Positions 1 to 5,460 of a stretch of 7,805 bases of DNA are shown in pieces. The position numbers and the translations under genes are program-made. The stretch lies in assembly GCA_038231615.1 (NCBI GenBank), contig JBBRLA010000407.1:1-7805 (forward strand), given 5' to 3'. Under the pieces are notes generated by a model, which worked only from the letters and a program-made list of their open reading frames with translations, had not been told where the DNA came from and did no database searches. The DNA comes from JBBRLA01 sp038231615 (GTDB taxonomy: Bacteria; Myxococcota_A; Polyangia; Palsa-1104; JAEUJZ01). Position 1 is the first letter of the stretch. The number at the start of each line of letters is the position of its first letter.

Positions 1-2
1 GG

Positions 3-158
3 ATGGCAAACGAGTTTTTTACGAAATCCGTCCCTCGCCACCGGTTGTGCCTCAGGAAAATCAGTTCGGATGATCTGATCCTCCAACTGTGGGGTTGGCC
101 GAACTCCCTGTCTGACGGGCGCCACTATCCGCCCTACGACGAGTGGGACGAAGCCTGA
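3..158 (+). CDS. Possible small or 5'-truncated unidentified ORF
   Basis: An open frame begins with ATG at the very edge of the window and ends at TGA 156-158, giving 51 residues ending in ...YPPYDEWDEA. I do not recognise it. The ATG at position 3 may be an internal codon of a longer gene entering from the left. A competing frame (codons from position 2, stop at 71-73) also reads protein-like, starting DGKRVFYEIRPSPP, so either one could be the tail of the real upstream gene, or the two could be halves of a frameshifted gene. No domain or motif is visible in either. Confidence 0.25.
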   Translation: MANEFFTKSVPRHRLCLRKISSDDLILQLWGWPNSLSDGRHYPPYDEWDEA

Positions 159-177
159 AAGCGCGCCCATTGAAGAT

Positions 178-194
178 GGAGATCCTTGATCTCC
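178..194. promoter_or_regulatory. Inverted repeat, candidate toxin-antitoxin operator
   Basis: GGAGATC (178-184) and GATCTCC (188-194) form a perfect 7-bp inverted repeat around CTT. It lies 40 bases before the antitoxin start. Type II toxin-antitoxin operons are commonly repressed by the antitoxin or the complex binding such repeats near the promoter. That role is inferred from position only; no convincing -35/-10 pair was found beside it. Confidence 0.35.
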
Positions 195-234
195 GGGGCT
201 AAGTGGTTCAACCTTTTTAGCAGGAGCACCGCCA

Positions 235-447
235 ATGCCAAGCTCATCCACTCCACTTCGTCAGCCCCTTCCGGCTCCAGCCGACGACGGCAACGACGCC
301 TTACGCCACCTCATCAAGGAGCGCACCGATCGCCTGGCCAGCGGGCAGGACAAGCTCATTCCGCATGACGAGTTCTGGGACGCGGTCGGCGAAGACTTCA
401 AGGAGTTGTTCGGCGTCTACCCCGAGGATGTCGAAGCGGAAGAATGA
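235..447 (+). CDS. Type II antitoxin, ParD-like (partner of ParE-family toxin)
   Basis: A 70-residue acidic small protein encoded directly before a ParE-type toxin, with its TGA (445-447) inside the toxin's start (ATGA overlap). The start is supported by AGGAG at 222-226, 8 bases before ATG. The stretch around residues 35-50 (LASGQDKLIPHDEFWDAV) resembles the linker and helix found in many small ParD/addiction-module antitoxins, and the tail is rich in Glu/Asp, fitting a segment that wraps a basic toxin. No obvious ribbon-helix-helix DNA-binding N-terminus can be read; the first 18 residues are Pro/Ser-rich and look disordered. The role is assigned mainly from the neighbour and architecture. 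It is expected to neutralise the toxin and possibly co-repress the operon. Confidence 0.7.
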   Translation: MPSSSTPLRQPLPAPADDGNDALRHLIKERTDRLASGQDKLIPHDEFWDAVGEDFKELFGVYPEDVEAEE

Positions 448-743
448 GACGCCCGCACTTTTCCGAGGCCGCCAAGTCCGACCTTCACGAGATCTTGCTC
501 TACTTGCGCAAGCAGGACGCCAAGGCGGCAGCGGGCCGGTTGATCGGGCAATTGCGGGCCCGCTGCTACTCTCTGGCCCGCCGCCCCGGTCAGGGACACC
601 GACGTGATAATCTGGCCCTTGGGCTTATCCTCTGTCCCGTCGGCAGCTACAACATCTACTTCTACCAGACAGCCATGGGGATCGAGGTAGTGGCTATTAT
701 CCACGGTGCCCAGGATCAGGCCGATGCGCTGAGCCGACGATGA
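444..743 (+). CDS. ParE/RelE-superfamily toxin
   Basis: A 99-residue protein matching the ParE toxin pattern from end to end: the N-terminal FSEAAKSDLHEILLYL helix, a second helix with LRARCYSLARRPGQGH, then the C-terminal beta strands CPVGSYNIYFYQTAMGIEVVAIIHGAQD. The G-x-Y-x-I-x-F-Y and IxxIxHGAxD segments are hallmarks of the family. ParE toxins poison DNA gyrase, whereas RelE relatives cleave mRNA; the sequence looks closer to ParE, but the target cannot be settled from it. Length is normal for the family, and the gene appears intact. The start overlaps the antitoxin stop by four bases, implying translational coupling and co-transcription, with a weak GGAA stretch upstream inside the antitoxin gene. 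Such modules serve as plasmid or island stabilisers or stress modules. Confidence 0.88.
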   Translation: MRRPHFSEAAKSDLHEILLYLRKQDAKAAAGRLIGQLRARCYSLARRPGQGHRRDNLALGLILCPVGSYNIYFYQTAMGIEVVAIIHGAQDQADALSRR

Positions 744-801
744 AAAGACTCCGCACACCGCCCCTTGGTGCGCTTCCAGAGCATTTATCTACCCCATCTT
801 C

Positions 802-957
802 TTAGTCTGGCCCAGGAACGCAGACGTACTCCAGCGCTTCGCGCCCCTCTTCGGCGAGGGGGGCTTCAAGCGCCTCGCCGGCCGCGCCGCCATGGCCACC
901 GGCCACTACGGCCAGCAGAACACGTACACCGGCCCCGGGCACGCCACCATCGGCGCT
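802..957 (+). pseudogene. Remnant of alkaline phosphatase/phosphodiesterase-superfamily gene
   Basis: One forward frame (codons in phase with position 817) reads NADVLQRFAPLFGEGGFKRL, and then HYGQQNTYTGPGHATIGAE near 904-957. This is the pattern near the N-terminus of PafA-like alkaline phosphatases and type I phosphodiesterases (Pfam Phosphodiest): D-x-L-x-R-F, GEGGFxRL, then the metal/nucleophile region TGPGHAT. Homology seems to stop after about 957; the frame continues to a stop at 1093-1095 with unrelated sequence. No start codon lies upstream of the conserved part, since the first in-frame ATG is at 892. The normal protein is several hundred residues, so only a small piece of the catalytic domain remains. 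It is a dead fragment lying between the toxin gene and the oxidoreductase, pointing to past deletion or insertion here. Confidence 0.6.
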
Positions 958-1160
958 GAATCCAAGGTTTCCGCGCTCTGGCCGCAAGGGCAAGATCCTC
1001 TGGGGGCCAGGGCACGGTCGCGCCGCCTGTCCACTTTTCCTCGTTTGCGCAAGGAGATAGCGGATCAATTGCTCAATCGCCATCGACGATGGTAAATGTA
1101 ATGAGCCCAATTCTCGGTGCATCGCGGCTTGAAAGCCGGGGGCACGCCTTGGCAGCATTC
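958..1160. other. Non-coding spacer before the oxidoreductase gene
   Basis: No recognisable gene lies here. The stretch carries the degenerate run-on of the phosphatase-like frame, and a short stem-loop at 1125-1138 (CGGCTT and AAGCCG around GA). There is no T-run after the stem, so it is not a standard terminator. A promoter for the downstream gene should lie here, but I could not pick a convincing one. Confidence 0.4.
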
Positions 1161-1166
1161 AGGAGG
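1161..1166 (+). promoter_or_regulatory. Strong ribosome binding site of the oxidoreductase gene
   Basis: AGGAGG lies 8 bases before ATG 1175. It is a full consensus Shine-Dalgarno sequence at good spacing and fixes the start of the 626-residue protein, whose Tat signal begins from this Met. Confidence 0.85.
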
Positions 1167-1174
1167 ACTCTCAT

Positions 1175-3055
1175 ATGGCACGAAGGCCTGGTTCCAAGAA
1201 CATCCCCGGGATCACCGGCATCTCCCGCCGGGATTTCATGAACGGCGCACTGATCGCCGCCGGCAGCGCTGCTCTGACCAGTTTCCCCATGCGCGTGCTG
1301 GCCGGTACGGCTGACACCTGCGATGGGGGCATCGGCCTGGATCCCCGGGCGTTGCGCGGCGGCAACATCCCCTCCGTATTCGACGTCGCCCACTGGCTGC
1401 GGGATCGGCGCCTGACCTTCAGTCCGAACTCGGTCACGCTCGCGGCGTCCAACTGCGACACCAACTCGGGCACCTTCCCGATCCTCGAAGACAACGGAAG
1501 GTACGACGTTATCATCGTCGGTAGTGGGATCTCGGGCCTGTCCGCGGCCTTCTATATCAAGAACCGGCGTCCGGATGCCCGCATCTTGATCCTGGATGGC
1601 AACAAGGTCTTTGGCGGCAACGCCGGCCGCGACGACGCGGATCCCATCGCCAACATCTCCACCACCGGCGGCGCCTACGCGGTCGTCCCCTATGCCGACT
1701 TTCAGACGGAGATCTACACCGCGACGGGCATCGACTGGAACGCCAACCTGATCGACGGCCCGGTTTACAACTACTTCTTCGACGACCAGACCCCCTTCGC
1801 CCTCCCCGGCGCGCGCGGCTGGAACCGCGACACCTATGGCAGCGGCCTCGACACGGTGCCCTACCCGCCGGAGATCATCGCGGACCTCAAGGCGTCCCGG
1901 GCCGACTTCATCAACTGGACCAACACGGCGGGCGCCCCCACCGATCCCGCGGACAACGGCGACCCCCAGTTCGACTACCTGTCGGTGATGAGCCTGGCGG
2001 ACTACTTCATGTCCAAGGGCTACCACCCCGCCGTCGCCGACTTCTACACCCGCTACGCCGTCGACGCCCTCAGCGGCACGAGCGCCCAGGTGAACGCCTA
2101 CAGTTCCATCAGCTTCATCGGCGCCGAGTTCGGGCAGATCTTCACCTTCCCCGGCGGCACCTCGGGCATCGCCCGACACATTGCCCGCTGGCTGGTCCCG
2201 AGCGCCTTCCCCAAGAAGGAGAAGCAGCTCATCGAACTGCCCAACAAGGACATCGATCGCGAAGAGTTGGACAGCCGTGAGAACTCCGTGCGCATCCGCC
2301 AGGGGGCGATGGTGCTAAAGGGCAGCGAGACGAATACCAGCGCGAGCGTCATCTACCACAAGGGCGGTCATTTCTATCGGGCCACCGCCAAGGCGGCTAT
2401 CTTCGCCGGCCAGGGACACACCGCCGCCACCTGCCTGAGCGGGGTCATGCCCCCCGCCCAGGTGGGTGCCTTCTTCCGCGGCTTCACCCTGGCGCCCGTG
2501 GTCGTGGCCAACGTAACCCTCCGGAGGGCAGCGCCGCTCATCGATCTGGGGCTGGGTTATGACGAGTACTGGTGGGGTAGCAAGTACTGGGCCGACTTCA
2601 CCATCGCAGACTGGACGGACGCCAAGCGGCGCACCCATCGCAACCGTCCGGTGACCCTGAACTTCTTCGGTGGCAACGACAAGCCGCCGAGCGAGATGCA
2701 CAACGAACGGCTGAAGCTCCTGACCACCCCCTTCTCCGACTACGAGAACTCGCTGCGGTCGGACATGAACCGCATCTTTGCGGGTGCACCCGGCGGCTTC
2801 GACTTCGACCGCGAGGTGACTTCGGTGTTCCTGTATCGTTGGGGTCACAGCCAAGTGTACCCGGTCCCGGGCTTCCCATTCGGCCCCGTACAACCCAACG
2901 GGAAGATCGATCGCTCCCTGTCGGCACGGCATATCTTCCGGCAGCAAATCGGGCGCATCTCCATCGCCGGCCAGGACACCGAGAGCACGCCCGCGGTAGA
3001 GAGCGCCCTGGGCTCCGGCCTCCGGACCGCGCTCGAAGTACTGCCGCTTCTCTGA
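1175..3055 (+). CDS. Tat-exported FAD-dependent oxidoreductase, spermidine dehydrogenase-like
   Basis: A 626-residue flavoprotein predicted to act in the periplasm. The N-terminus carries a twin-arginine signal, SRRDFM at residues 17-22, followed by a hydrophobic stretch (GALIAAGSAALTSF) and likely cleavage near residue 46. Next comes a short LDPRALRGGNIPSVFDVAHWL segment, which resembles the LTGLRGSHxGSFxxAH lead-in of SpdH-type proteins. The Rossmann FAD site follows: YDVIIVGSGISGLSAAF at about 110-126 (GxGxxG at 116-121), with the dinucleotide-binding acidic end ILILDGNKVFGGNAGRD at 137-153. Near the C-terminus, GRISIAGQD (about 593-601) and the following helix fit the closing FAD-contact region of amine oxidase-fold enzymes. 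Length matches bacterial spermidine dehydrogenases (about 620), which cleave spermidine and pass electrons to a quinone or cytochrome. Family membership is well supported; the actual substrate is not. It appears to be transcribed alone. Confidence 0.85.
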   Translation: MARRPGSKNIPGITGISRRDFMNGALIAAGSAALTSFPMRVLAGTADTCDGGIGLDPRALRGGNIPSVFDVAHWLRDRRLTFSPNSVTLAASNCDTNSGTFPILEDNGRYDVIIVGSGISGLSAAFYIKNRRPDARILILDGNKVFGGNAGRDDADPIANISTTGGAYAVVPYADFQTEIYTATGIDWNANLIDGPVYNYFFDDQTPFALPGARGWNRDTYGSGLDTVPYPPEIIADLKASRADFINWTNTAGAPTDPADNGDPQFDYLSVMSLADYFMSKGYHPAVADFYTRYAVDALSGTSAQVNAYSSISFIGAEFGQIFTFPGGTSGIARHIARWLVPSAFPKKEKQLIELPNKDIDREELDSRENSVRIRQGAMVLKGSETNTSASVIYHKGGHFYRATAKAAIFAGQGHTAATCLSGVMPPAQVGAFFRGFTLAPVVVANVTLRRAAPLIDLGLGYDEYWWGSKYWADFTIADWTDAKRRTHRNRPVTLNFFGGNDKPPSEMHNERLKLLTTPFSDYENSLRSDMNRIFAGAPGGFDFDREVTSVFLYRWGHSQVYPVPGFPFGPVQPNGKIDRSLSARHIFRQQIGRISIAGQDTESTPAVESALGSGLRTALEVLPLL

Positions 3056-3122
3056 CCCCCCGTCTCTATCCAATCAAACTCCCAGGAGTCCGGCTGGGCC
3101 TGTACCGCGACAAGGCGACGAT

Positions 3123-3146
3123 GTCACCGGGGACGTCCCCGGTGAC
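3123..3146. repeat. Perfect 24-bp palindrome between converging genes
   Basis: GTCACCGGGGAC is followed at once by its exact reverse complement. It lies 67 bases after the oxidoreductase stop and 151 bases before the end of the opposing lipoprotein gene. It could form a GC-rich hairpin in RNA from either strand and may stop or protect transcripts of both genes. No T-run follows on either side, so it is not a textbook intrinsic terminator. A REP-like dispersed element or a protein-binding site are alternatives. Confidence 0.6.
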
Positions 3147-3297
3147 AAATCGCGATGGCGACGCGCCCCTCTCAGTCGGGCCGAACGCATCGTCGGACAT
3201 TGCCGCGGCGCGCGGCGCGTCGTCCCTCTCCGGAGCAGGGCAGGTTTTCATGTTGGTTCGGCCACCCTTTCGTCGCCACGGCGGTTTTCCCAGCCAG

Positions 3298-3894
3298 TCA
3301 CTGAACCGAGAACGAGAGACAGAGCACGGCCAGTCCATCGGGGTCCAGCTCGGCCTGGGTACGTGCGCAGACGGGCCGCTTTTGGGCCGCCCGCAGCTCG
3401 TCCAGGAGGTGCTCCCGCTGGCGCCGGATCAACCCCTGGTCGTTGAGCCGACCGTGCAACCACGCATCGGCCAGCTTGTCCGCGGCCAGGGGCCGGGCCG
3501 AGGCGATGAGGACCAGGCGTTCGGCGCCCCCCTGCTGACCGAGTTCCAGCGCGTCTGCGGCCGGGATCATGAGCGCGACGCCGGGTTCCACGCGCTCGTT
3601 GTCCTTGTCCTCGGGGAAGATCAGGTGCGCCTCGCCCTGCGCGTCCACATCCAGCAGATAGACGTAGACCCGGTGCTCGGCCTCCACGCGGGCCACCAGG
3701 CGGTCGCCGGGCCGCAGCTTCTCCGCGCCGGCCAGCGGGTGGCGCGGCGGCCCCAGCGCGTCGACCTGGAACCGCACCGTCACGCGCGCCGTCCGGGGCG
3801 GAAGTGGATGCACCAGCGTGCGGCGGACGTCCGGCCCGACGCAACCGAGCAGGAGGCTCAGGACAAGGAGGGCGCTTTGGGTCGTGTTCCGCAT
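3298..3894 (-). CDS. DUF4384-type lipoprotein
   Basis: A 198-residue protein from Met at 3894. It opens with a classical lipoprotein signal, basic MRN followed by ALLVLSLLLGC, with the lipobox Cys at residue 18, so it is predicted to be anchored in the outer or inner membrane facing the periplasm. Residues about 35-115 (LRPGDRLVARVEAEHRVYVYLL, LIFPEDKDNERVEPG, LMIP) match the DUF4384 pattern, a beta-rich domain of unknown function often found beside caspase-like and kinase-like sensory proteins. The C-terminal 80 residues are helical with no known motif. GGAGAG just upstream supports the 3894 start; an alternative Met at 3912 would overlap the preceding gene's stop by ATGA and give 204 residues. 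In either case it is the second gene of a two-gene operon with the CHAT protein, and coupled translation is likely. Confidence 0.8.
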   Translation of the reverse strand: MRNTTQSALLVLSLLLGCVGPDVRRTLVHPLPPRTARVTVRFQVDALGPPRHPLAGAEKLRPGDRLVARVEAEHRVYVYLLDVDAQGEAHLIFPEDKDNERVEPGVALMIPAADALELGQQGGAERLVLIASARPLAADKLADAWLHGRLNDQGLIRRQREHLLDELRAAQKRPVCARTQAELDPDGLAVLCLSFSVQ

Positions 3895-3908
3895 GTTCTC
3901 TCCGCGCG

Positions 3909-4520
3909 TCATCGTGAGGCCGGGGACAGGGGGTCGCCGCGGCCCAGCACGATGAAGGGCGCCCAGTAGAAGGGATGGTCGTGCCGGCCCCGCGCTTGCT
4001 TCATCGCCTCGTGCATCGCCGCTACCCGGCCCTGCCCCTTTGTCAGCCGCTCATAGTAGCCCGCCATCAGATCCCGCGTCGCCCGGTCCGATACCGACCA
4101 TAGGTTGGTCACCAGGGTCTGGGCCCCGGCGGTGAAGAAGGCCCGCCGCAGGCCGTAGACCCCCTGACCGCGGCTCCCCGCTCCCAGCCCCGTCTCGCAG
4201 GCCGAGAGCACCACCAGCTCGGTACCCTCCAGGTTCATGCCGCCGACTTCCAGTGCCGTCACCAGCCCATCGCGTGGTTGTTGTCCCAACATCACCGGAT
4301 GCGCGGCCAGGCGTTTGGCCCCGGCCATCACCAGGGCCGAGCGAGTCAGGGGGTCGCGGCCGGCAAGGGCGATGGGGACCGGGTCGGACTCGGGCCCCAG
4401 AGCGCCACATTGCTGATTCAGACTCGCCGCCTCTTGCTCCGGGCCTGCCGGGTCAGCCCGGGAAGGATGGGCCACCAGGACCGCGAGAAGCAATGCCATC
4501 CCACTGGACAACCCTCTCAT
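3909..4520 (-). CDS. Secreted short CHAT-domain (caspase-like) protein, His region missing
   Basis: A 203-residue protein. Residues 1-22 look like a Sec signal peptide (hydrophobic MALLLAVLVAHPSRA, cleavage near A22). From about residue 55 the sequence follows the second half of the CHAT peptidase domain: RDPLTRSALVMAGA, DGLVTALEV, LEGTELVVLSACETGLG with the catalytic-type Cys at 108, GVYGLRRAFFTAGAQTLVTNLWSV and HPFYWAPFIVLG at the end. The first half of the domain, which carries the catalytic HG (usually ATHG), is absent; only about 30 unassigned residues lie between signal and domain. TPR repeats, usual in this family, are absent too. The protein may therefore be an inactive or decayed protease relative, or a product of internal deletion. 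A GAGGA stretch 7-8 bases before ATG supports the start. It is first in an operon with the DUF4384 lipoprotein. Confidence 0.78.
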   Translation of the reverse strand: MRGLSSGMALLLAVLVAHPSRADPAGPEQEAASLNQQCGALGPESDPVPIALAGRDPLTRSALVMAGAKRLAAHPVMLGQQPRDGLVTALEVGGMNLEGTELVVLSACETGLGAGSRGQGVYGLRRAFFTAGAQTLVTNLWSVSDRATRDLMAGYYERLTKGQGRVAAMHEAMKQARGRHDHPFYWAPFIVLGRGDPLSPASR

Positions 4521-4783
4521 GCTGGAGTCCTCGCCTTGGTCGGAACCGGTGCAAGCATGGCATACTTGTTACGTACCCGGAGCGAACTTTCTGACCAGCC
4601 GTCGGCGGCCACGGCAACTACACCATCAGGAGGCGTGAGCGCTGGCTTCGGCGGTCAGGATGGCCCTCTTGCCGGGGCGGCGGCGGGCTGGGCCTGGCCG
4701 GCAGCGTTGGGGCAGAATTCCAGGTAGTGGCTGGCCCGCCCGAAAAATTTGACATCCGCCTCTGTCCATCGTACGTCCCCTGG
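4521..4783. other. Divergent intergenic region
   Basis: This spacer separates the minus-strand CHAT gene from the plus-strand nuclease gene, so promoters for both should lie here. On the minus strand TATGCC (around 4559-4564) with TTCGCT 16 bases upstream is a weak candidate promoter for the CHAT operon. Open frames cross the region on both strands but none has a recognisable domain. Confidence 0.3.
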
Positions 4784-5416
4784 ATGGGTGGCACAAACCG
4801 CAACGCGAACGAACAACTCCCGCTCCCGCCCGACCCTCCGGCACCGCCGCTGGTCGAGGCGCGGGCCCTGGCCGAGGAACAGCTTCGCCACCGCGAGCTG
4901 GATCGCCTGTGCAAGAGCGTCATGGCCCTGGACCGCGGGCGCTGCCTGCGCTGGCTCTGCGGTCCCGATTTCTGTCGCCTCTTCGGGTTGCCCGAGGCGG
5001 TGCCTGTGCTGCGTTCGCAGCTCGACAAGGAGTTCTCCGACATCAAGCGGATCGGGGACTACCTGCTGGAGATGGCCTTCGCCGCGTTCGTGGTGGCGCT
5101 GCACCTGGAGTTCCAGAAGCGCCCCGACCGCCACATGGGCGCTCGGCAGCACCGCTACCAGGGGGCCATCCGCGCCAAGCACGGCTTGCCGGTCCTGTCG
5201 CTGGTGCTGCACGTGGAGTGTGCCCAGGTGGAGCCCTTTCGGGCCGAGGTCCACCTCATCGGCCCGCTGTCCCAGACCGGCTGGGTGAGCCTGTCCGCCT
5301 GCAAGGCGGCCACCTGCTGGCGGTACGTGGCCAACTGCGGCGCGTGCACTGACAGTCTTGACCTTCGGCTCAGAATAAAATTCTGCGATGGTGATTACGT
5401 AATTCGATATATGTGA
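4784..5416 (+). CDS. Rpn-family PD-(D/E)XK nuclease/putative transposase, C-terminus disrupted
   Basis: The core matches the Rpn/transposase_31 family of recombination-promoting nucleases: LRSQLDKEFSDIKRIGDYLLEM, then ALHLEFQKRPDRHMGARQHRY and KHGLPVLSLVLHVE. The catalytic D (GDYLL, 111 in the numbering from GTG 4727) and E-x-Q (HLEFQ, E128 and Q130) are present, so the nuclease site looks intact. Family members cleave DNA and promote RecA-independent recombination. The start is uncertain: ATG 4784, GTG 4727 and ATG 4922 are possible and none has a good ribosome site. After about residue 185 family resemblance fades, and the last ~20 codons lie in AT-rich sequence probably belonging to the adjoining insertion element, so the natural C-terminus seems to be lost. 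Likely a truncated gene whose product may still fold. Confidence 0.62.
   Translation: MGGTNRNANEQLPLPPDPPAPPLVEARALAEEQLRHRELDRLCKSVMALDRGRCLRWLCGPDFCRLFGLPEAVPVLRSQLDKEFSDIKRIGDYLLEMAFAAFVVALHLEFQKRPDRHMGARQHRYQGAIRAKHGLPVLSLVLHVECAQVEPFRAEVHLIGPLSQTGWVSLSACKAATCWRYVANCGACTDSLDLRLRIKFCDGDYVIRYM
5371..5403. repeat. Short inverted repeats in the element's left end
   Basis: CAGAAT (5371-5376) and ATTCTG (5380-5385) form a perfect 6-bp inverted repeat around AAA. ATTACGTAAT (5394-5403) is a 10-bp palindrome. Both lie in the AT-rich stretch and could be transposase-binding sites or chance symmetries of AT-rich DNA. Confidence 0.3.
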
Positions 5417-5432
5417 TGAAAATGATCGCCTC

Positions 5433-5460
5433 GGGGGCAGTAGTGTGATCTGCTGCCCCC
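5433..5460 (+). promoter_or_regulatory. Hairpin directly before the transposase start codon
   Basis: GGGGGCAG (5433-5440) and CTGCCCCC (5453-5460) form a perfect 8-bp GC-rich stem with a 12-base loop, and the stem's last base touches ATG 5461. No Shine-Dalgarno sequence is visible. In an mRNA starting upstream this stem would hide the ribosome landing region, a known way for insertion elements such as IS10 and IS50 to prevent transposase synthesis from outside transcripts. The role here is inferred. Confidence 0.45.

Noticed and set aside
852..880. 8-bp inverted repeat CGGCGAGG/CCTCGCCG
   Set aside because: It falls within conserved codons of the phosphatase remnant (GEGGFKRLAG) and is best explained by coding constraint in GC-rich DNA.
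802..1158. 118-residue minus-strand open frame
   Set aside because: It lies opposite the phosphatase-like remnant and reads as low-complexity Pro/Arg/Gly sequence, the usual antisense shadow of GC-rich coding DNA.
1073..2179. 368-residue minus-strand open frame
   Set aside because: It covers the N-terminal half of the oxidoreductase gene in antisense. The Val/Gly/Asp/Arg-rich composition and absence of motifs mark it as a shadow; the plus strand has a Tat signal, FAD motif and consensus ribosome site.
2839..3969. 376-residue plus-strand open frame crossing the oxidoreductase end and the lipoprotein gene
   Set aside because: It spans two genes on opposite strands and the palindrome, with no domain; the minus-strand frame has a lipobox and a DUF4384 pattern.
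5358..5363. TTGACC as a -35 box for the transposase
   Set aside because: No acceptable -10 hexamer lies 16-18 bases downstream; TAAAAT at 5376-5381 is only 12 bases away.
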